From Deltaproteobacteria bacterium (lineage in GTDB: Bacteria; Desulfobacterota; GWC2-55-46): DNA of 7,797 nt. The stretch covers positions 1 through 7,797 of the forward strand of contig JACREV010000161.1 of assembly GCA_016218095.1 (NCBI GenBank). The letters run 5' to 3'. The notes below the pieces were generated by a model. It ran no database searches. It was not told the DNA's origin and saw only the letters and a program-made list of their open reading frames with translations. Positions 1 to 4,904 of the stretch are shown here, in pieces. Position numbers and translations under genes: made by a program. Each line of letters begins with the position of its first letter. The stretch's first letter is position 1.

Positions 1-814
1 CCATGAGGTACAGGATGAAATAGGTCACGCCCGCTTTTCCCTGGTTGTATATCGCGCGCGGCAGCTCTATCCGGAATATCCCCGCTGGCGCCCCGTATAT
101 GTCCTTCACGACGCCGAAGCCCTCGACAGTCCCGCTGTCAACGGGCCTTACCTCGATATCGTCCTGCCCGGCGCGTGCTATGAGCTCCTTCGCGGGAGGA
201 AGCAGGCTCAAAGGCATGTGTATGGTATTGGAGAGATACGATATTTCCTCGGCATCCAGAAAGCGGCCCATTATGAGGGTGCCCCGCGATGGCCCCTTGC
301 CCTCGCTCGTCAATATCGGGTGGGCCGTTACCATGAGGACGCCTCCGTCGAGGACGACCATGCCGGAGACACCCTCGTCTTTTGGCTTCACAAGCGGGCT
401 CCCGTGGGACAGGTGCCCTTTCATGCCGGGCGGCAGGGGCGACTCTTTCATTGCGATGTACTGAAACGCCTTTGCAAAGACAGTCCGCCCCGCCGAGTCA
501 AGATAGACTACGAGATTAAGCCTCTGCTTCGCGAGCGTCTCATCATTGAGGGTCGATGCGATGTAGGCGCGGTTCCTCGAAAACATGAAATCGTAGGTAT
601 CGTCCCACGAGGCCCAGTCTACGTTGAGGGCTGAGATGTTGTTGAGGTCGGCCTGGAAGGCGCTTACCGCCCTGCTGACGTTCCGGGCGGTATCGTCCCT
701 TTCCAGATTCTCGTAGCCGCCGAGGAATATGGACTGGGAAAGCCCGTAGAGGGCTATGCTGAAAAAGACGAAGGTGAGAGCTACGGCTAAAATGATTTTA
801 CCGGTAAGCTTCAT
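1..814 (-). CDS. CHASE4-domain membrane sensor protein (N-terminal part; cut by window edge)
   Basis: This is my own translation of the minus strand: 271 codons without a stop from the ATG at 814 to the window edge. Residues 1-30 hold a short basic start (MKLTGK) and one hydrophobic membrane segment. Residues about 35-255 form an extracytoplasmic domain with the WASWDDTYDFM signature at residues 67-77, the hallmark of CHASE4 (W..WDDTY.F). From residue 262 a second hydrophobic run begins (GVTYFILYLM), as expected for TM2 before a cytoplasmic output module. In known families CHASE4 is followed by HAMP, PAS, GGDEF/EAL or histidine kinase domains; the output here lies outside the window, so whether it makes c-di-GMP or phosphorylates a regulator cannot be told. 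The ligand of CHASE4 is not generally known. Only a weak GTAGGG-like ribosome site precedes the ATG. Domain identity is confident; overall function is open. Confidence 0.85.
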   Translation of the reverse strand, partial: MKLTGKIILAVALTFVFFSIALYGLSQSIFLGGYENLERDDTARNVSRAVSAFQADLNNISALNVDWASWDDTYDFMFSRNRAYIASTLNDETLAKQRLNLVVYLDSAGRTVFAKAFQYIAMKESPLPPGMKGHLSHGSPLVKPKDEGVSGMVVLDGGVLMVTAHPILTSEGKGPSRGTLIMGRFLDAEEISYLSNTIHMPLSLLPPAKELIARAGQDDIEVRPVDSGTVEGFGVVKDIYGAPAGIFRIELPRAIYNQGKAGVTYFILYLM

Positions 815-840
815 CGGCCCTACTCGACTGAAATGCCTAA

Positions 841-862
841 GGGCTTAAAACTGAAAAAGCCC
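841..862 (-). other. Small stem-loop in the leader of the CHASE4 gene
   Basis: GGGCTT at 841-846 pairs with AAGCCC at 857-862 around a 10-base A-rich loop. It lies between the proposed promoter and the start codon of the CHASE4 gene. No T-run follows on either strand, so it is not a convincing terminator. A stem of only 6 bp could be chance. Confidence 0.3.
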
Positions 863-882
863 GGAAAATAATCCGTACCGGT

Positions 883-911
883 ATTATATCGAAAATTTCA
901 GAAAATTATTC
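883..911 (-). promoter_or_regulatory. Candidate promoter of the CHASE4 gene
   Basis: Read on the minus strand, 888-883 is a perfect TATAAT. The hexamer 17 bases upstream (GAATAA at 911-906) is a poor -35. The region upstream is A/T-rich: GAAAATT recurs at 891-897 and 901-907, exactly 10 bases apart, and a 10-base palindrome AAACATGTTT lies at 916-925. A strong -10 with a weak -35 and an upstream palindrome is compatible with an activator-dependent promoter, but that is inference. The predicted leader is about 60 bases. Confidence 0.45.
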
Positions 912-1010
912 GGTTAAACATGTTTTCGGGCCGGACTGATTATGGGCCAAGGAGGGTATGTTCCGCTTGAGATGTACAGGTTGGATGGTCCAAAAAATCG
1001 CGATGGAGCC

Positions 1011-1748
1011 TTACCACCCCAATTTAAGCCTCTCGGCGAGCCTCTCGGGGAGCCCGGCGGCGAGTATCTTCTCGGCGGTCGCGTGGACGTCGTACTCGAA
1101 CCTGTGGAAGGTGACGAGCGACTTCTTCGTGTCAAAGACCGCGAACGACGCCCTGGGGTCGCGGTCCCTGGGCTGGCCTATGGAGCCCGGGTTTATAAGG
1201 TAGCTTGCGCCCTTCACTACCTTCACCTGGTCGCCGACCGCCATGTCCACGCCACGACCGGCATCGACATACGCGAGCGGCACGTGGGTGTGGCCGAAGA
1301 AGCAGAGGTTTACCGGCTTCTCAAGGGAGCGCATGAGCTCGAAGTTCCTCTCGGCGTCCCTGGCCCCCATTATGTAGGAGTCGGTGTTGTTGACCCAGCC
1401 GTGGATCGCGAGGAACTTCTTGTCGACGTGGAGAGACCTCGGAAGGTTTTTAAGGAACTCGGCGTTCTCAGGCGTAAGCGCCTCAGAGGTCCAGACGACC
1501 GCGTGCGCCGCAAGGAGGTTGAAGTCCGAGGCGCTCTCGATGCCTGTAGCGCGGGAGTCGTGGTTGCCCATGACGCACAGTATCCTGTTTTTCCTGATGA
1601 GCTCTACGCACTCGTTGGGGTTTGCGTTGTAGCCGACGACGTCGCCGAGACAGACGGTCTTGCCGATGTCGAGGGCCTTAATCTCTTCGAAAAAAGCCGT
1701 GAGCGCCTCGAGGTTCGAGTGGATGTCTGAGATTACGGCGTAGCGCAT
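1011..1748 (-). CDS. Calcineurin-like metallophosphoesterase (YfcE/Metallophos_2 type)
   Basis: This 245-residue soluble protein has a complete set of binuclear metallophosphoesterase motifs: DIH at 8-10, GD at 35-36, GNHD at 61-64, the metal-binding histidine in IHG at 115-117, and GHTH at 152-155. NPGSIGQPRD at 186-195 is typical of the short bacterial Metallophos_2 branch, annotated as phosphodiesterases or as ApaH/PP2A-like. The fold binds two divalent metals and hydrolyses phosphoester bonds in the cytoplasm; the substrate cannot be read from sequence, and members act on cyclic nucleotides, diadenosine polyphosphates or phosphoproteins. Length is normal and nothing is missing. The ATG at 1748 is chosen because the DIH motif follows at the usual distance; no clear Shine-Dalgarno sits in front of it. 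It lies between two genes on the same strand, 79 bp downstream of the CxxC protein gene, with its own likely promoter. Confidence 0.92.
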   Translation of the reverse strand: MRYAVISDIHSNLEALTAFFEEIKALDIGKTVCLGDVVGYNANPNECVELIRKNRILCVMGNHDSRATGIESASDFNLLAAHAVVWTSEALTPENAEFLKNLPRSLHVDKKFLAIHGWVNNTDSYIMGARDAERNFELMRSLEKPVNLCFFGHTHVPLAYVDAGRGVDMAVGDQVKVVKGASYLINPGSIGQPRDRDPRASFAVFDTKKSLVTFHRFEYDVHATAEKILAAGLPERLAERLKLGW

Positions 1749-1793
1749 ATTCAGGGGCCGGTGCAGGGCCGAAGGACTCCTCAGGCGTTTTGT

Positions 1794-1824
1794 ATTATAC
1801 AGGGGGTGAAGCGGCGGGTCTCAA
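1794..1824 (-). promoter_or_regulatory. Candidate promoter of the metallophosphoesterase gene
   Basis: On the minus strand 1824-1819 reads TTGAGA (5 of 6 to TTGACA) and 1799-1794 reads TATAAT (6 of 6). The spacer is 19 bases, which is long but tolerated. It begins 4 bases after the stop codon of the upstream gene and would give a leader of about 40 bases. It suggests the phosphoesterase can be expressed apart from the CxxC protein. Confidence 0.5.
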
Positions 1825-1827
1825 GAA

Positions 1828-2139
1828 TCAGTGAATGGTGCCTTTTACGTCCTCTCCTTCAAAGACCACCTTTCCGGTCTGAAAGGGGTCGTTCGTAAAC
1901 TTGTCCCTGCACGACTTGCAGAGTATGAAGATGAGCTCCTTGGAGACGTCCTCCTCTATCGACTTCTGGTCAAGCGACTCCATCGCGTCGAGCAGCTCGT
2001 TTATCCCCTCCTCGACGTCCCCGTTGTATTCCTCGAGGTAGCCGTCGAAGTCGGCGAAGCTCCGTATCTCGACTATATATTTGAGACTGCCCTTCTGGAG
2101 TTCCCTCCCGCAGTTGTTGCATCTCAGTTTCTGGACCAT
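1828..2139 (-). CDS. Small acidic protein with two CxxC pairs (zinc-ribbon-like), function unknown
   Basis: I do not recognise this family. The protein is 103 residues from the ATG at 2139. Cysteine pairs CNNC (7-10) and CKSC (74-77) suit a four-cysteine zinc site brought together from both ends, as in zinc ribbons. Between them is a 63-residue insert that starts basic and hydrophobic (KYIVEIRSFADF) and becomes strongly acidic and probably helical (about 36-70, many E and D). The C-terminal tail carries an amphipathic KVVFEGEDV stretch. No signal peptide or membrane segment is seen, so it should be cytoplasmic. An in-frame ATG at 2244 exists, but 2139 is chosen: it follows a purine-rich ribosome site (AAAGGAAAGGG), and the extension would be basic, low-complexity and would overlap the promoter. 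Metal binding is inference; a structural or regulatory role is possible. Confidence 0.75.
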   Translation of the reverse strand: MVQKLRCNNCGRELQKGSLKYIVEIRSFADFDGYLEEYNGDVEEGINELLDAMESLDQKSIEEDVSKELIFILCKSCRDKFTNDPFQTGKVVFEGEDVKGTIH

Positions 2140-2163
2140 TTTCCCTTTCCTTTCCGAGCCCCT

Positions 2164-2192
2164 GGGACTCCCGGCAAAAAAACCGGATCCCC
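2164..2192 (-). other. Imperfect hairpin with T7 loop in the leader of the CxxC gene
   Basis: On the minus strand GGGGATCCGG (2192-2183) can pair, with one mismatch, one G-T pair and one bulge, with CCGGGAGTCCC (2174-2164). A loop holding seven T residues separates them. It lies about 25-50 bases before the start codon, inside the predicted transcript. The T-run is in the loop and not after the stem, so it is not a standard terminator. Confidence 0.3.
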
Positions 2193-2215
2193 TGCCGTTA
2201 CTCTTCCTTGAGCAA

Positions 2216-2244
2216 ATCTTAACCCTAAAGAAGCCCCTTGTCAA
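2216..2244 (-). promoter_or_regulatory. Promoter of the CxxC protein gene
   Basis: On the minus strand 2244-2239 is a perfect TTGACA, followed by a 17-base spacer and TAAGAT at 2221-2216 (4 of 6 to TATAAT). The predicted start site is near 2209, giving a leader of about 70 bases. Its -35 overlaps the -35 of the candidate rightward ccsA promoter. Confidence 0.6.
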
Positions 2245-2267
2245 ACTAAATAGGAATATGCTAAATT
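2238..2267 (+). promoter_or_regulatory. Candidate promoter of the ccsA-resB operon
   Basis: TTGTCA at 2238-2243 (5 of 6) and TAAATT at 2262-2267 (4 of 6) are separated by 18 bases. A TG one base before the -10 fits an extended -10. The start site would fall at or next to the ATG at 2274, leaving almost no leader. The hexamers are individually modest, so this is a tentative call. Confidence 0.35.
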
Positions 2268-2273
2268 TGACGG

Positions 2274-3158
2274 ATGTTAAGCGATACGGTCCTTTCCAGG
2301 GACGTTTTTCTCCTTGGCATAGAGCTCAGACTCTTCTGGTCCATCGCGTTCATCTACGGGTTCTCGGCGCTACTTTTCCTCATCCATTCTGTCTCGGGCG
2401 AAGGCTCCACGGGTAGACTTGCCCGCTCGCTCCTCTCCTTTAATATCGTCCTCCACACGGGGCTCATCGTGCTCCGCACCTTCGAGGCCGGCAGGGCCCC
2501 TTTCGAGACGTTGTACGAGTCGCTCTCGTGGTTCGCCTGGTCCGCCTCGGTCACTTACATAATAGTCACACGGAGGTGGAAGGACGTATATCTGCCCGGC
2601 CTCTTCGTCTCCTCGCTCTCGTTGGGCGCCTGCCTCTACTCGCTCCTTTCGAGGTCGCCGGGGATAACGATACTTCCGCCCGCGCTCCAGAGCTACTGGT
2701 TCGAGTGGCACGTAGTCTTCGCCTTTTTCTCCTACGCGGTATTCGTCGTAAGCGCCTCGGTCGAGGCCTCCTTTCTCATCCTCGACCCGTTCGTAAAACG
2801 CGGGTTCGGGCGCGCCTGGGGGCTTGGAGCGGAGAATATAGAGGAGTTCCACTCCTTATCAAAGAGGCTCGTCATGTTCGGCTACCCGTTCCTGACGTTC
2901 GCTATTCTCTCGGGTGCGGCGTGGGCGAACGAGGCGTGGGGGAGGTACTGGTCATGGGACCCCAAGGAGACATGGTCTCTCGTCACCTGGACCGTTTTCA
3001 CGATATACCTCCACTCGAAGGCCATCCCCAAATACCAGGGGCTGCCGGCCTCGGTCATAAACATCATCGGGTTCGTATGCATGATGATGACGTTCCTTGG
3101 CGTCAACTGGCTCGCGAAGCTCCTGGGCATCCCGAGCCTCCATGTATATACGGTTTAG
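2274..3158 (+). CDS. ccsA: Cytochrome c biogenesis protein CcsA (ResC), haem exporter and synthetase subunit
   Basis: CcsA is the polytopic membrane subunit of the System II cytochrome c synthetase; with CcsB/ResB it moves haem across the membrane and attaches it to CxxCH motifs of apocytochromes. The 294-residue product shows about eight hydrophobic segments. The tryptophan-rich WWD haem-handling motif is at 222-234 (WGRYWSWDPKETW). Candidate haem-ligand histidines sit at the positions known for the family: H61 in the second membrane segment (HTGLIVLR), H146 before a segment (WHVVF), H193 (HSLSKR), and H247 after the WWD loop. The family motif LYESLSWFAW lies at 80-89. Length is normal for stand-alone CcsA. 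The ATG at 2274 is the only start that keeps TM1 at residues 20-37; no good ribosome site precedes it. The stop is followed one base later by resB, so the two are surely co-transcribed. Here the CcsA gene comes first. Confidence 0.95.
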   Translation: MLSDTVLSRDVFLLGIELRLFWSIAFIYGFSALLFLIHSVSGEGSTGRLARSLLSFNIVLHTGLIVLRTFEAGRAPFETLYESLSWFAWSASVTYIIVTRRWKDVYLPGLFVSSLSLGACLYSLLSRSPGITILPPALQSYWFEWHVVFAFFSYAVFVVSASVEASFLILDPFVKRGFGRAWGLGAENIEEFHSLSKRLVMFGYPFLTFAILSGAAWANEAWGRYWSWDPKETWSLVTWTVFTIYLHSKAIPKYQGLPASVINIIGFVCMMMTFLGVNWLAKLLGIPSLHVYTV

Positions 3159-3159
3159 A

Positions 3160-4596
3160 ATGGAAACCGCCGCCGTAAATTCAAAGGTCGCAAAGTCTCT
3201 AAACGCATGGAAGGTCTTTTGTCAATGGACAGAGCGCAAGCTCTCCTCCATGTACACTTCCGTCTATCTCCTCGCCGTCATGGCGCTTTTTTTCATGACA
3301 GGGACGATATTCCCGCAGGGAGGCGAGTACGAGGAATACGAGAAGGCCGGAGGCGGTTTTCTCTTCATCGTGAACGCGCTCAGTCTCCTCGAGTTTTTCA
3401 CCTCTCCCGTCTTCCTCATACTCTCGACAATACTCTTCCTCAATATCGCGGTCTGCACCTGGAAGAGGTATCCCCTTGTCTTTCAGGCAAAGAGGGACGC
3501 CGGTCCGTTTGCGCCCGAGCTCTCCATCGACCTCCCGTTCACGGTCTCCAACGCGCACGAGGAGGTAGGAAAGGCGTTAAAGAAGGCCGGGTTCAGGACC
3601 GTCGCCAGAAACACCTCTTACGCCGTCGCTGAAAAGGGGCTCCCCTATAAGGCGCTTACATGGCTCTATCACGCCGGGCTCATAGCGTGCCTCTTCGGCT
3701 TCGCGCTCACCTACTTCTTCGCCTTCGAGGGGGAGATGAAACTCAAACTACGCGAGCCCGAGACAGTCATGCCCGAAGAGACGGGAAGGCTCATGGGCCT
3801 CTTAAGGGGATATACGCCGCACTCGGACTTTCACCTCTACTTGGAGAGGTTCTCGACCGATTACGCCGAATCCCCCCGCCTCGAGTACCCCTCCGACAAA
3901 CTCTCCCGCCTCGCCATAGGGCTCGGCTGGAACAAGAATATCGCCTACGAGCTTACTGAGAACTCTCTCTCGGTCAAGGACTGGAGGGCGAAGATAAAGG
4001 TCGTAAAGGGCGCGAGGACGCTTGCCGAAAGGTTCGTCGAGATCAACGAGCCGCTCAAATACGGCGGGTATACATTCTATCTCATGGACGTCGAGCAGTC
4101 CTTCAAGGTCAGGGTGGATAATAACCCCATCGTCCTTGAGACGAACGCCGGAGAAGACCTCATAGTACCCGGCCTCGACGATCCATTGAGGCTCGGGCCG
4201 TGGAGGACCGGTACGGTAAAGAGGCTTAACAACGACATAGAGGTATTGAAGCCGCATGTGCCCGTCACGCGCAAGGGCGAGGAGGTCGCGCGCATCTCGC
4301 CCGGCGGCTCTGCCTTTGTCGACGGCACAAAGATAACGCTCCTGGACGCGGTCGAGTCGCCGGTCTTGAGCTACAGGTACGACCCCGGAGTCCCCCTCCT
4401 CTGGGCCGCAGGCGTGTTCGTCCTTATCATGATGTCGCTCCGCTTCTTCGGGTACTGGTTTGAAGCCGCATACAATATAGAAGAGCGGGACGGCAGGCCC
4501 GTACTCGAAATCAGGATACGGTCAGCCGGCCTCATCGCGGACGAGAGACACGTTATAGAGAGGCTCAAATACCACCTATCCAGACAGACCCGCTGA
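3160..4596 (+). CDS. resB: Cytochrome c biogenesis protein ResB/CcsB, partner of CcsA
   Basis: ResB is the second subunit of System II cytochrome c maturation and carries a large extracytoplasmic domain thought to bind the apocytochrome. From the ATG at 3160 it has 478 residues, usual for the family. Membrane segments are seen at about 34-52 (ending GTIFPQ, the typical TM1 end), 76-100, 166-187 (with H171, the conserved membrane histidine) and 410-430. Between the third and fourth lies the long soluble domain, with the family signature INEPLKYGGYTFYLMD at 295-310. A short cytoplasmic tail follows. The frame stays open upstream to a TTG at 3097, but that would only add a basic 21-residue stretch overlapping ccsA. 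I prefer 3160, which lies 1 base after the ccsA stop; lacking a Shine-Dalgarno, it probably depends on translational coupling. The stop codon sits inside an 8-base tandem duplication at the edge of the repeat block that follows. Confidence 0.93.
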   Translation: METAAVNSKVAKSLNAWKVFCQWTERKLSSMYTSVYLLAVMALFFMTGTIFPQGGEYEEYEKAGGGFLFIVNALSLLEFFTSPVFLILSTILFLNIAVCTWKRYPLVFQAKRDAGPFAPELSIDLPFTVSNAHEEVGKALKKAGFRTVARNTSYAVAEKGLPYKALTWLYHAGLIACLFGFALTYFFAFEGEMKLKLREPETVMPEETGRLMGLLRGYTPHSDFHLYLERFSTDYAESPRLEYPSDKLSRLAIGLGWNKNIAYELTENSLSVKDWRAKIKVVKGARTLAERFVEINEPLKYGGYTFYLMDVEQSFKVRVDNNPIVLETNAGEDLIVPGLDDPLRLGPWRTGTVKRLNNDIEVLKPHVPVTRKGEEVARISPGGSAFVDGTKITLLDAVESPVLSYRYDPGVPLLWAAGVFVLIMMSLRFFGYWFEAAYNIEERDGRPVLEIRIRSAGLIADERHVIERLKYHLSRQTR

Positions 4597-4890
4597 CCCG
4601 CTCGGCGCGGGGCCAATGTCCTCCGGGAGCTACGAGGAGAGACTAATCAAGTTGTCTCGATATGAACTTTGCCCGTCCGGCGAGGACCGCTCGGCGCGGG
4701 GCCTATTCTCAAAATGAGCCTGTTGCCATATTGATCCCATCACCGTTGGATACGAGATTTGCCCGTCTGGGTACTCGGCGTACGGCCAAATTCGAATCCG
4801 TGACTTTGGTATTATGGGCGTACAGCCTTTGGATACGGATATGCCCGTCCGGTTAGGACCCCTCCCCCGTTGGCATACGACGCCATAAGT
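4597..4890. repeat. Non-coding block of degenerate tandem repeats with conserved TCGGC hairpins
   Basis: This block fills the 308 bp between resB and the helicase gene. A GATAYGR-type segment followed by GCCCGTCYGG occurs at 4659-4680, 4749-4770 and 4833-4852. A second module, CCGCTCGGCGCGGGGCC, is identical at 4598-4614 and 4687-4703, with a diverged copy at 4771-4787. Repeat starts of the form GTTGG/TTTGG occur at 4745, 4828 and 4869, preceded by a weaker GTTGT at 4651. Spacing is about 94, 83 and 41 bases. Three copies can form a small hairpin with the loop TCGGC: 4597-4611, 4687-4700 and 4771-4783. Both strands happen to hold short open frames here, but without ribosome sites. No terminal inverted repeats, target duplication or transposase is seen. 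It could be a structured RNA, a binding-site array, or decayed sequence. Confidence 0.7.
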
Positions 4891-4898
4891 GTTATCAT
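4870..4898 (+). promoter_or_regulatory. Promoter of the helicase gene, probably leaderless
   Basis: TTGGCA at 4870-4875 (5 of 6) and TATCAT at 4893-4898 (5 of 6) stand exactly 17 bases apart. The normal 6-7 base distance from the -10 puts the start site at about 4905, the A of the helicase ATG. No Shine-Dalgarno exists before that ATG, which agrees with a leaderless message. The -35 is part of the last repeat copy (GTTGGCATACGA). Confidence 0.6.
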
Positions 4899-4904
4899 CT
4901 TTCC

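Noticed and set aside
218..634. Plus-strand frames at 45-464 and 218-634
   Set aside because: Both are shadows of the CHASE4 coding frame, which reads through the region on the minus strand with clear domain motifs.
958..1203. Plus-strand 81-codon frame with a very good AAGGAGGG four bases before its ATG
   Set aside because: Nearly all of it is antisense to the conserved C-terminus of the metallophosphoesterase, the predicted peptide has no recognisable features, and no promoter precedes it. One AAGGAGG is about what chance gives in a window this size on two strands.
942..1730. Plus-strand 262-codon open frame
   Set aside because: It is the complementary shadow of the metallophosphoesterase, which has all its catalytic motifs on the minus strand.
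2258..2416. Short frame starting ATG at 2258 after TAGGA, overlapping the ccsA start
   Set aside because: It is out of frame with ccsA, the ribosome site is weak, and the overlap of more than 140 bases is unlikely for a leader peptide.
4788..4802. TTCGAATCC resembling a tRNA T-loop
   Set aside because: The flanking bases do not form a T-stem, and no anticodon or acceptor arm can be built around it on either strand.
4597..4890. CRISPR array
   Set aside because: The repeats are degenerate, unevenly spaced and too few, with no uniform spacers and no cas genes.
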